Position numbers and translations under genes: made by a program | Origin: Candidatus Solincola tengchongensis | GTDB taxonomy: Bacteria; Actinomycetota; Geothermincolia; Geothermincolales; RBG-13-55-18 | Direction: 5' to 3' | Length of the DNA stretch: 6,577 nucleotides | NCBI GenBank assembly: GCA_015711895.1 | Contig: JACVJH010000202.1 | Coordinates: forward strand, 1-6,577 | In this document: piece by piece, positions 1 through 4,612 of the stretch | Layout of the letters: the number at the start of each line of letters is the position of its first letter | Position numbering within the stretch: position 1 is the first letter of the stretch | The notes under the pieces: generated by a model | What the model was told of the DNA's origin: nothing | The model's input: only the letters and a program-made list of their open reading frames with translations | Databases searched by the model: none

Positions 1-160
1 CGGGCTCCTCCTCACCGGCGCTCTGGAGAGATGAGGATGCAGCGCGGGCTGCCTGAGCCTCGGGGAGCCGCCGCTCGGCGGGGGCGGCATGGATTTCCAA
101 CGACGGGCACTCTTGGAGGGCGTTTCGGACTGCGGGGTTCCCGGTGAGAGGCGGAGGGAG
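1..160. other. Upstream stretch, no supported gene
   Basis: All three + frames close before the nitrilase. One short open piece at the left edge (2-34, ending LTGALER then TGA) could be the tail of an upstream gene, but ten codons cannot be judged. The + frame open from 1 to 147 is Arg/Gly/Pro-rich and looks like non-coding GC-rich DNA. The long minus-strand open frame over 12-398 is antisense to the nitrilase and has no recognisable motif. I see no convincing -35/-10 pair, so the nitrilase promoter may lie upstream of the window. Confidence 0.4.
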
Positions 161-167
161 AGGAGGT
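161..167 (+). promoter_or_regulatory. Shine-Dalgarno site of the nitrilase gene
   Basis: AGGAGGT lies seven bases before the ATG at 175. It is a near-perfect anti-16S match at optimal spacing and fixes the start of the gene. Confidence 0.85.
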
Positions 168-174
168 CACGGTC

Positions 175-1110
175 ATGAGGGTAGGCGCCGTGCAGATGAC
201 CGCCCGGCTGGCGGACGTGGAACACAACCTGGAACGGGCGGAGAAACTGGTGGAGGAGGCCTTCTCCCGAGGGTGCGAGATGGTCATCCTCCCGGAGTTC
301 TTCACCTCCGCGGTGGCCTTCCACCCGGACATGCTCCAGGCCGCGCTTCCCTTCGAGGGGCCCGCCCTGGAGATGCTCCGAGGAGCGGCCCGGCGCAACG
401 GGGGTTATGTGGGAGGGTCGTTCATCGCTTCACGGGGAGGTGATAACTACAACACCTTCGTCCTGGCCTTCCCCGACGGGGACTATGCCGTCCACGACAA
501 GGACCAGCCCACCATGTGGGAGAACTGCTATTACCTGGGAGGGAAAGACGAGGGAATACTCCAGACGCCGCTGGGACCGGTGGGGGTGGCCCTCTGCTGG
601 GAGCTGGTGCGGACCCGCACGGTGCACAGGTTGCGCGGCAAGGTGGACCTGCTCGTGGGCGGGTCCTGCTGGTGGACGGTGCCCGACCGGGCCATCCCCC
701 TGCCGGGCAAGAAGGAGGCCCACCGGCGCAACCTGGAGATCATGCGCCAGACGCCGGTGCGCATGGCCCGCATGTTGGGCGTCCCGGTGGTCCACGCCGC
801 CCATGCCCAGGAATTCGAGGCCCGGATGCCCCTCCTGCCCGGCCTCCCCTACCGCTCCTATTACCTCGGGGAGACGATGATCGTGGACGCCACGGGCCGG
901 GTGCTGGCCCGTCCCTCGCGTGCGGAAGGGGAGGGGGTCGCGGTCGCCGACATCCAGCCGGGAAGGGTGGAGCCCTCCGAGGAACCGCCGGACGGTTTCT
1001 GGATACCGGACCTGCCCTGGCTCATCCGCCTCGCCTGGTGGTACCAGAACCTCCACGGCGGGCGGTATTACCGCCGCGCCAAGCGGAGCGGGAGGCTGCG
1101 CACCGCATAG
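175..1110 (+). CDS. Carbon-nitrogen hydrolase (nitrilase superfamily)
   Basis: This is a 311-residue cytoplasmic enzyme predicted to hydrolyse a non-peptide C-N bond (amide or nitrile) through a Cys thioester intermediate. The family triad is visible: Glu41 in ILPEFF, Lys109 in VHDKDQPT, and Cys141 in GVALCWEL. Glu116 (MWENCYY) is a likely fourth conserved acid. Other family signs are the N-terminal VGAVQM strand, the LGPVGVALCWE nucleophile elbow, and the late LGETMIVDATGRVLA strand pair. Cys-Trp-Glu after the elbow is seen in nitrilase-like branches, but substrate cannot be assigned from sequence. Length is normal for the family, with a basic aromatic tail (residues 275-311, PDLPWLIRLAWWYQ then GGRYYRR) beyond the core. 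The start is the ATG seven bases after AGGAGGT. The gene converges on the DUF3048 gene. A decayed copy of its own tail lies just downstream. Confidence 0.93.
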   Translation: MRVGAVQMTARLADVEHNLERAEKLVEEAFSRGCEMVILPEFFTSAVAFHPDMLQAALPFEGPALEMLRGAARRNGGYVGGSFIASRGGDNYNTFVLAFPDGDYAVHDKDQPTMWENCYYLGGKDEGILQTPLGPVGVALCWELVRTRTVHRLRGKVDLLVGGSCWWTVPDRAIPLPGKKEAHRRNLEIMRQTPVRMARMLGVPVVHAAHAQEFEARMPLLPGLPYRSYYLGETMIVDATGRVLARPSRAEGEGVAVADIQPGRVEPSEEPPDGFWIPDLPWLIRLAWWYQNLHGGRYYRRAKRSGRLRTA

Positions 1111-1124
1111 CCCCGGGCCTTCCG

Positions 1125-1226
1125 GGACGCCTCCTCGCACCGGACCTCCCCCGTCTCCTCCGCCTCGTCCGGCGGCACCGGGAGCTGCAGGGAAGGCGGT
1201 ATTACCCCGCGGATGAGGAGGATGGG
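1125..1226 (+). pseudogene. Relic of a second nitrilase C-terminal tail
   Basis: Read in the frame starting at 1125, this stretch translates to a string that aligns without gaps to nitrilase residues 273-306. Both contain PDLP-x-L-x-RL, a Leu, a Gly, then RYY and a Gly at the same spacing. By my hand count 13 of 34 residues and about 65 of 102 bases match, with the 12-mer GGCGGTATTACC shared at 1061-1072 and 1195-1206 (offset 134). The offset is not a multiple of three, so the copy is out of frame with the gene, and no catalytic residues, start or matching stop accompany it. It is most simply the 3' remnant of a tandem nitrilase paralogue whose body was deleted. A local duplication of the tail that then decayed is the alternative. 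The open frame simply runs on into the antisense of the lipoprotein gene. Confidence 0.5.
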
Positions 1227-1268
1227 AAGAACGCGTTTTCCCGGGAGGAGGTTACTGATGCGCGAGAC

Positions 1269-2354
1269 TCACTTATAGACCGCGCCGATGTCCTCCGTGA
1301 CCAGGTGGATCCAGGTCTGGCCCGGGTGGAGGGGGATGTCCCTCCCGTTCTCGTCCAGGAACCGAGTGGGGGAGTTGCGGTTGGCCTTCTTCCAGGTGCC
1401 GTGGTAAACCTTGCCGCCGGTGAAGACCAGGCACTTGCCGCTCCCGATGACCTGCAGGTTGGGGGTCTCCGCGCCGGTCACGTCGTAGATGCCGCTTCCG
1501 GTCACGGTGATGAACTGCACGATGACGTTGCGCGGGGCTACCCGTTTTCCCGTCGTCAGGTCGGTGTGGGGGACGCCGTTTATGGAGCGCAGATAGGTAT
1601 CCGTGGAGGCGTCGTACTGGTAGGAGGCGGCGCAGATAGTGGCCTTGTAAGGGATGTTGATGGAGGTCGCTTGAGATTGCGAGGCGCTCTGTGCTTCATC
1701 CCCTTCTCCCTCCCCGGAATCGCCGCCTCCCGAGGTGAAGACCAGCCCGCTCTGGGGGAGTTTGTTGTAGGTGTCGCCGGTCTCCGTCAGGTACTGGCGG
1801 AGAAGGGCGGTGCTGGTGTACAGGTTGTGGGGTATCTTCCGCGTGCGGTCCCGCCAGAAGTGCACGGAATCCTCGGAGATGTACCTCAAACCCGCCGCCT
1901 TGACCATGGAGATGACCTGGCTGGCCCCTCCGCTGCAGATGAGTAGGGGGTCCAGGTAAAAGGTGATGTCGATGTCCGAAGGGCGGGCGCTGCGCGTGGG
2001 CCCGATGACCTGGGAATCCCTGGAAAGATAGACGCAGATGAAGCGGGTCACCCCGCCCTCGACCAGCTCCTCATAGACCAGGTCGGCGTCGATTATGCCG
2101 CTCTGTGGCCTGGCCTTGGGGTCGTTCTCCACCTTGACCGCCAGGGGGCGTCGGGTGAGGAGGTCCCAGGAGGAGACCTCCTCCCCGGTCAGGGGGTTCA
2201 CGGGCGGCTTGTTCGGTTTCGGGGCCTGCTCACCCTCCCGCGACGACCTGGCCGGAGAGCAGCCGTAGAGGCCCACCGTTGCCGCGAGAAGGAGCAGGAT
2301 CACGGACATCCCGGCGAGCGTCGATTTCCACCATGCGAACCGTTGCATCCTCAT
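1269..2354 (-). CDS. DUF3048 (YerB-like) lipoprotein
   Basis: This 361-residue protein is predicted to be anchored outside the cytoplasmic membrane. Residues 1-32 are a signal peptide with basic start (MRMQRFAWWK), hydrophobic core (VILLLLAATVGL) and a lipobox ending LYGC at Cys32; Tyr at -2 is unusual. After a Pro/Lys linker the N-terminal DUF3048 domain begins at PLTGEE and carries the hallmark RPLAVKVEND, ARPQSGIIDADLVYEE, VEGGVTRF and IGPTRSAR blocks (about residues 55-190). A Gly/Ser/Glu/Gln-rich linker (about 207-232) precedes the C-terminal domain, with RNVIVQFI, GSGKCLVFTGGKVYHGTW and PGQTWIHLV near the end. The biochemical role of the family is not established to my knowledge; the name comes from Bacillus YerB. 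The ATG at 2354 has AGGAG (2362-2366) seven bases upstream; a second ATG two codons on is less well placed. No clear promoter is visible, so transcription could read through from the amidohydrolase gene. Confidence 0.93.
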   Translation of the reverse strand: MRMQRFAWWKSTLAGMSVILLLLAATVGLYGCSPARSSREGEQAPKPNKPPVNPLTGEEVSSWDLLTRRPLAVKVENDPKARPQSGIIDADLVYEELVEGGVTRFICVYLSRDSQVIGPTRSARPSDIDITFYLDPLLICSGGASQVISMVKAAGLRYISEDSVHFWRDRTRKIPHNLYTSTALLRQYLTETGDTYNKLPQSGLVFTSGGGDSGEGEGDEAQSASQSQATSINIPYKATICAASYQYDASTDTYLRSINGVPHTDLTTGKRVAPRNVIVQFITVTGSGIYDVTGAETPNLQVIGSGKCLVFTGGKVYHGTWKKANRNSPTRFLDENGRDIPLHPGQTWIHLVTEDIGAVYK

Positions 2355-2516
2355 ATCGCCTCTCCTTCACCCCACCTGAACGACTCAAAGGCTCCTGTCC
2401 GACTCCGTTGGCCTTCCTCTTGGAACGACGCCCTCCTTCTCCGGATGGGCGACCCGGCCGCCTTGTCCATTCTTGTTATTCACTCCCCCCTGATCCATGT
2501 CCTTCAAGGCCGCTTA

Positions 2517-2543
2517 CCCGGGAGGTTGTTTCCCCCTCCCGGG
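2517..2543. terminator. Perfect 9-bp GC hairpin, terminator-like but without a U-tract
   Basis: CCCGGGAGG (2517-2525) and CCTCCCGGG (2535-2543) pair perfectly around a nine-base loop. It lies about 80 bases past the amidohydrolase stop on the minus strand, upstream of the lipoprotein gene. Neither strand has a T-run after the stem, so it may be a weak or factor-assisted terminator, an mRNA 3'-end stabiliser, or a protein site. The rest of 2355-2624 shows nothing I can call. Confidence 0.4.
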
Positions 2544-2624
2544 CCGGTCAAGGGCGGCGGCGCTTCCGTGGCCGGGATCCGAGAAGGGCGTTCCGCTCCC
2601 CGCCGTTGGCGAGGACGCCGCCGC

Positions 2625-3473
2625 TCAAACCTTTGTGACGCCGAAGAGGCGGGCGGCGTTCCCGCCCAGGGCCTCCTGCGCAAAGGGGGTATTTTCCAGT
2701 CCGTTGCGGGCGTCGGTGAGGGTGCGCCGATAGGGCAGCAGCGGATAGTCGGTGGCGAAGAGTATCTTCCCGCTCCCGGCGGCCTCCGCCGCCAGCCGGT
2801 AGATCCCGGAACGGTAGAGGAAGGGAGAGGCGGCGGTGTCGTAATACACGTTGCGGCACTCCTCGGCTACCTCGGGCATGAGCTCGTAGAAGAGTAGGCC
2901 GCCCCCCCAGTGGGGAAGGATGAAGACCGCCTCGGGATATGTCCTGACCAGGCGGTAGGCGGTTTCCGGGGTCACCGGGCCCTTGCCGGGGTAGGTGTGG
3001 CCCACGGGTTCGTTCACGTGCACCATGATGGGCACCCCGTACTCCACGGCCAGTTCCACGAGGGGGGAGAAGAGCCCCTCGTCCAGGAGGTCGAAACCCT
3101 GAGGTTGCGCGTGCAGCTCGCCGATGCCCCTGGCCCCAGCTTCCAGGCAGCGCCGCGCTTCCTCCACCGCGGGACGGCCCCACCTGGGATTGGCCACGGC
3201 GAAGGGGATGAAGCGCCCGGGGTGAGAGGAGGCCACCTCCAGGATATAGTCGTTGTTCTCCGCGCAGGCCCGCAGGGTCATCCAGGGGAAAGGGCAGAGA
3301 ACGGCGGCATCCACACCCTCGGAGTCCATCTCGGAGAGCATCTCCTCCGGGGAGACCATGCGCTGGCCTCCGGAGGCGAAGAGGAGGCGAAAGGCGATCT
3401 CCTCCTCGCTCACCGAGGCCGGCCTCTCCCTGGCGCGGGGAGGGAAAAGATGGGTGTGGGCGTCGATGATCAA
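2625..3473 (-). CDS. Amidohydrolase family protein (COG2159, amidohydrolase_2 type)
   Basis: This is a 282-residue TIM-barrel metal-dependent hydrolase or decarboxylase, predicted cytoplasmic. It opens with MIIDAHTHLF, giving the metal-binding HxH pair His6/His8. Further likely ligands and active-site residues are Glu119 (GIGELHA, where relatives often have Lys or His-bearing GIKLH), His152 (MVHVNE), His188 (LPHWGGG) and Asp242 (LFATDYPL). The C-terminal GGNAARLFG is typical of the family. Members act on amides, lactones or aromatic carboxylates; the substrate here is unknown. I chose the TTG at 3473 because GAGGAG lies seven bases upstream and translation then begins directly at the IIDAHTH strand, as in relatives. 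A GTG at 3494 would add seven basic residues; the frame stays open to 4091 but the extra sequence is Arg-rich non-coding type. A promoter for it is visible at 3547-3575. Confidence 0.9.
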   Translation of the reverse strand: MIIDAHTHLFPPRARERPASVSEEEIAFRLLFASGGQRMVSPEEMLSEMDSEGVDAAVLCPFPWMTLRACAENNDYILEVASSHPGRFIPFAVANPRWGRPAVEEARRCLEAGARGIGELHAQPQGFDLLDEGLFSPLVELAVEYGVPIMVHVNEPVGHTYPGKGPVTPETAYRLVRTYPEAVFILPHWGGGLLFYELMPEVAEECRNVYYDTAASPFLYRSGIYRLAAEAAGSGKILFATDYPLLPYRRTLTDARNGLENTPFAQEALGGNAARLFGVTKV

Positions 3474-3524
3474 GGTCCTGCTCCTCAACCTCACCCAATG
3501 GCGGACCCTATGGTTTCGCGCGCC

Positions 3525-3540
3525 GGCCGGGCCTCCGGCC
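3525..3540 (-). repeat. GC stem-loop at the predicted 5' end of the amidohydrolase mRNA
   Basis: GGCCGG (3525-3530) and CCGGCC (3535-3540) form a perfect 6-bp stem with a four-base loop. The leftward promoter predicts transcription start near 3540, which would put this hairpin at the very 5' end of a leader of about 67 bases. Such 5' stem-loops can protect mRNA from decay; that role is inferred here. Confidence 0.4.
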
Positions 3541-3546
3541 AGGAAA

Positions 3547-3575
3547 ATGATACGGGGATGGAGGGGGCTTGTCCA
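3547..3575 (-). promoter_or_regulatory. Sigma70-like promoter of the amidohydrolase gene
   Basis: On the minus strand TGGACA (3575-3570, 5/6 to TTGACA) is followed after exactly 17 bases by TATCAT (3552-3547, 5/6 to TATAAT). It points at the amidohydrolase start about 75 bases away, in an otherwise GC-rich gap. Confidence 0.6.
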
Positions 3576-3782
3576 ACCCTCCCTGCGTCGTCGCCTCCGC
3601 CTCCGGACTTTTCCGGGTGTTCCCTCACGTCCGTGACGATCGGCGCGGCGCATGTGCCGCTTTCCGGGAGAGGGAAGGCCGCGGGTGCGACCATCCCGGG
3701 GCCGCCTCATGACGACATTTCCGGAAACCGGGCGGGTTGAAAGCTCCGTGGATTGTGTAAGGGTTTCCGTCGCCGCTGAGCT

Positions 3783-3788
3783 TATAAT
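3783..3788 (+). promoter_or_regulatory. Consensus -10 box (TATAAT) for the HEAT gene
   Basis: A perfect TATAAT is rare in DNA this GC-rich and sits in the intergenic region. No -35 element is present at 16-18 bases upstream and there is no extended -10 TG. If used, transcription starts near 3795, after the ATG at 3789, which argues against that ATG as the start codon. A missing -35 suggests a weak or activator-dependent promoter. Confidence 0.45.
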
Positions 3789-3845
3789 ATGACTGACGAG
3801 AGCGTCTGCAACCGACGGGTAACGCCTGGGGTATCCGGGGTCGAG

Positions 3846-3865
3846 CCGTGGCCAGGGGGCCGCGG
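3846..3865 (+). repeat. Leader hairpin before the HEAT gene
   Basis: CCGTGGCC (3846-3853) pairs with GGCCGCGG (3858-3865) as an 8-bp stem with one G-U pair and a four-base loop AGGG. It would lie in the 5' leader, just before the GGGAG site (3873-3877) and the GTG at 3888, and could affect ribosome access. The role is inferred. Confidence 0.3.
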
Positions 3866-3887
3866 GGAAGCCGGGAGATGGAAAAAA

Positions 3888-4379
3888 GTGGGAAAAGTCC
3901 TTCTTTACCTCCTGACGGCCGTGGTGATCTCTCTGGCCATCTTCTCCATTTACCTCCTGGTGCGCATCGTGAAGGTATACCGCCGCGCCCGCACCCTGGA
4001 GATCATGCGCGGTTACGAGACCATCCTTTACGCCGCCCTGCCCAGGATATCCCCGGAGGAGGCCCTGCGTGACCTCCTGCGGGATCCCCATCCCGGTGCC
4101 CTGGAGGAGGTGCTCCTGAGGATGGGCGATCAGGCCGAGGGCCCCCTTAAGGAAAAGGTGGAGAAGCTCTACGGTCTGGCCGGCTTCACGGCCATGAGGA
4201 TGAGGGAGCTCGACTCACGCTCTGCAGCCAGGAGAGCGGAAGCCGCCCGCCGACTGGGCAGGATAGGGGCTTCGGAGGCCGTGCCTCGGCTCAGTGACCT
4301 GCTGGGGGACGGGGATATGGAGGTGAGGCAGGCGGCGAGCCAGGCCCTGGAGAGGATGGAGCATGGTGGTAGGGCTTGA
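3888..4379 (+). CDS. Small membrane-anchored HEAT-repeat protein
   Basis: The protein has 163 residues from the GTG at 3888. Residues 3-28 form one strongly hydrophobic segment (VLLYLLTAVVISLAIFSIYLL) followed by a basic stretch (VRIVKVYRRAR), so by the positive-inside rule the C-terminal part should be cytoplasmic. The remainder is helical, with a first pair around PEEALRDLLRDPHPGALEEVLL and a clear HEAT/PBS-lyase-like repeat near residues 114-158, containing ARRLGRIGASEAVPRL and EVRQAASQAL. It is probably a protein-binding scaffold at the membrane; the partner is unknown. The frame is open back to an ATG at 3789, which would add 33 residues. I prefer GTG 3888 because the ATG abuts a -10 box, has no Shine-Dalgarno, and the extra codons (cga, gta, cct, cca, aga) are unlike the rest. 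GGGAG lies ten bases before the GTG. The next gene starts 233 bases on in the same direction. Confidence 0.8.
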   Translation: MGKVLLYLLTAVVISLAIFSIYLLVRIVKVYRRARTLEIMRGYETILYAALPRISPEEALRDLLRDPHPGALEEVLLRMGDQAEGPLKEKVEKLYGLAGFTAMRMRELDSRSAARRAEAARRLGRIGASEAVPRLSDLLGDGDMEVRQAASQALERMEHGGRA

Positions 4380-4436
4380 AATGTGGGGTTCGGTGAAGCC
4401 GAGCCGGCGCCTTTGAGGTGGAGACGGCGGCGGTGA

Positions 4437-4500
4437 GGACCGGCAAGGTGGGTCGGGGTCTCCGGGGGTTGCGGCGGGGTGGACGGGCGGACCGGCAAGG
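4437..4500 (+). repeat. 12-bp direct repeat pair
   Basis: GGACCGGCAAGG occurs exactly at 4437-4448 and 4489-4500, 52 bases apart. The second copy forms the loop of the hairpin at 4481-4507. Flanks beyond the 12 bases do not align well. Confidence 0.6.
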
Positions 4501-4507
4501 CCCGTCC
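4481..4507 (+). terminator. 8-bp GC hairpin without U-tract
   Basis: GGACGGGC (4481-4488) pairs perfectly with GCCCGTCC (4500-4507) around an 11-base loop. It lies about 100 bases after the HEAT stop. The lack of a following T-run makes intrinsic termination uncertain. Confidence 0.3.
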
Positions 4508-4601
4508 CTGACGGCCTCGGACACGGGATGCCCCCGGCGTGCCCGGATGCGGAAAGTACGGCGGGGGAGAGGAAAAGGCTCGAGAGGGGGAGCGGCTTTG
4601 A

Positions 4602-4607
4602 GGGAGG
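4602..4607 (+). promoter_or_regulatory. Shine-Dalgarno site deciding the DUF362 start
   Basis: GGGAGG is followed by five bases and then GTG at 4613. The ATG at 4658 has only a weak AGGGA about 14 bases upstream, so the GTG is preferred. Confidence 0.6.
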
Positions 4608-4612
4608 AGAAG

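Larger units (their letters stand above)
3474..3788. other. Divergent regulatory region, no gene
   Basis: These 315 bases separate the leftward amidohydrolase from the rightward HEAT gene. I see no credible coding frame; open frames here are short and Arg/Pro-rich. It holds a leftward promoter (3547-3575), a GC hairpin (3525-3540), palindromes TCACGTCCGTGA (3625-3636), the imperfect GCGGCGCATGTGCCGC (3645-3660) and TTTCCGGAAA (3718-3727), and the TATAAT box next to 3789. Confidence 0.6.
4380..4612. other. Gap between the HEAT and DUF362 genes
   Basis: The gap is G- and purine-rich. The DUF362 frame is open through most of it (from 4397), with in-frame starts at GTG 4433 and ATG 4547, but the translation is Arg/Gly-rich and looks non-coding. 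It holds a 12-bp direct repeat and an 8-bp hairpin. No U-tract terminator or promoter is evident. Confidence 0.45.

Noticed and set aside
12..398. Minus-strand open frame at the left edge
   Set aside because: It is antisense to the nitrilase, Ser/Arg/Pro-rich, without motifs or a ribosome site.
1061..1075. 15-base palindrome GGCGGTATTACCGCC as an operator or terminator
   Set aside because: It lies inside nitrilase codons for GRYYR, and most of it recurs in the relic copy as inherited coding sequence. No T-run follows.
1112..1126. Small CCCGG/CCGGG hairpin as nitrilase terminator
   Set aside because: It has only five base pairs and no U-tract, and such stems are common by chance at this GC content.
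516..1946. 476-codon + strand open frame across the nitrilase and the lipoprotein antisense
   Set aside because: It overlaps two well-supported genes in other frames and is Gly/Arg/Pro-rich. Only 1125-1226 within it has a meaningful match, to the nitrilase tail, and that is reported as a relic.
2400..2510. Promoter for the lipoprotein gene (TTGAAG with AT-richer stretch near 2475-2485)
   Set aside because: The possible -10 elements match poorly and the spacing is 19-23 bases, so I could not support a call.
175..3473. Nitrilase and amidohydrolase as one nitrogen-compound catabolic module
   Set aside because: They lie on opposite strands with a lipoprotein gene between, and neither substrate is known. 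Proximity alone does not support a shared pathway.
3474..4091. N-terminal extension of the amidohydrolase frame
   Set aside because: The frame stays open, but the translation is Arg-rich and crosses a promoter and part of the HEAT gene. The Shine-Dalgarno and the IIDAHTH start fix the gene at 3473.
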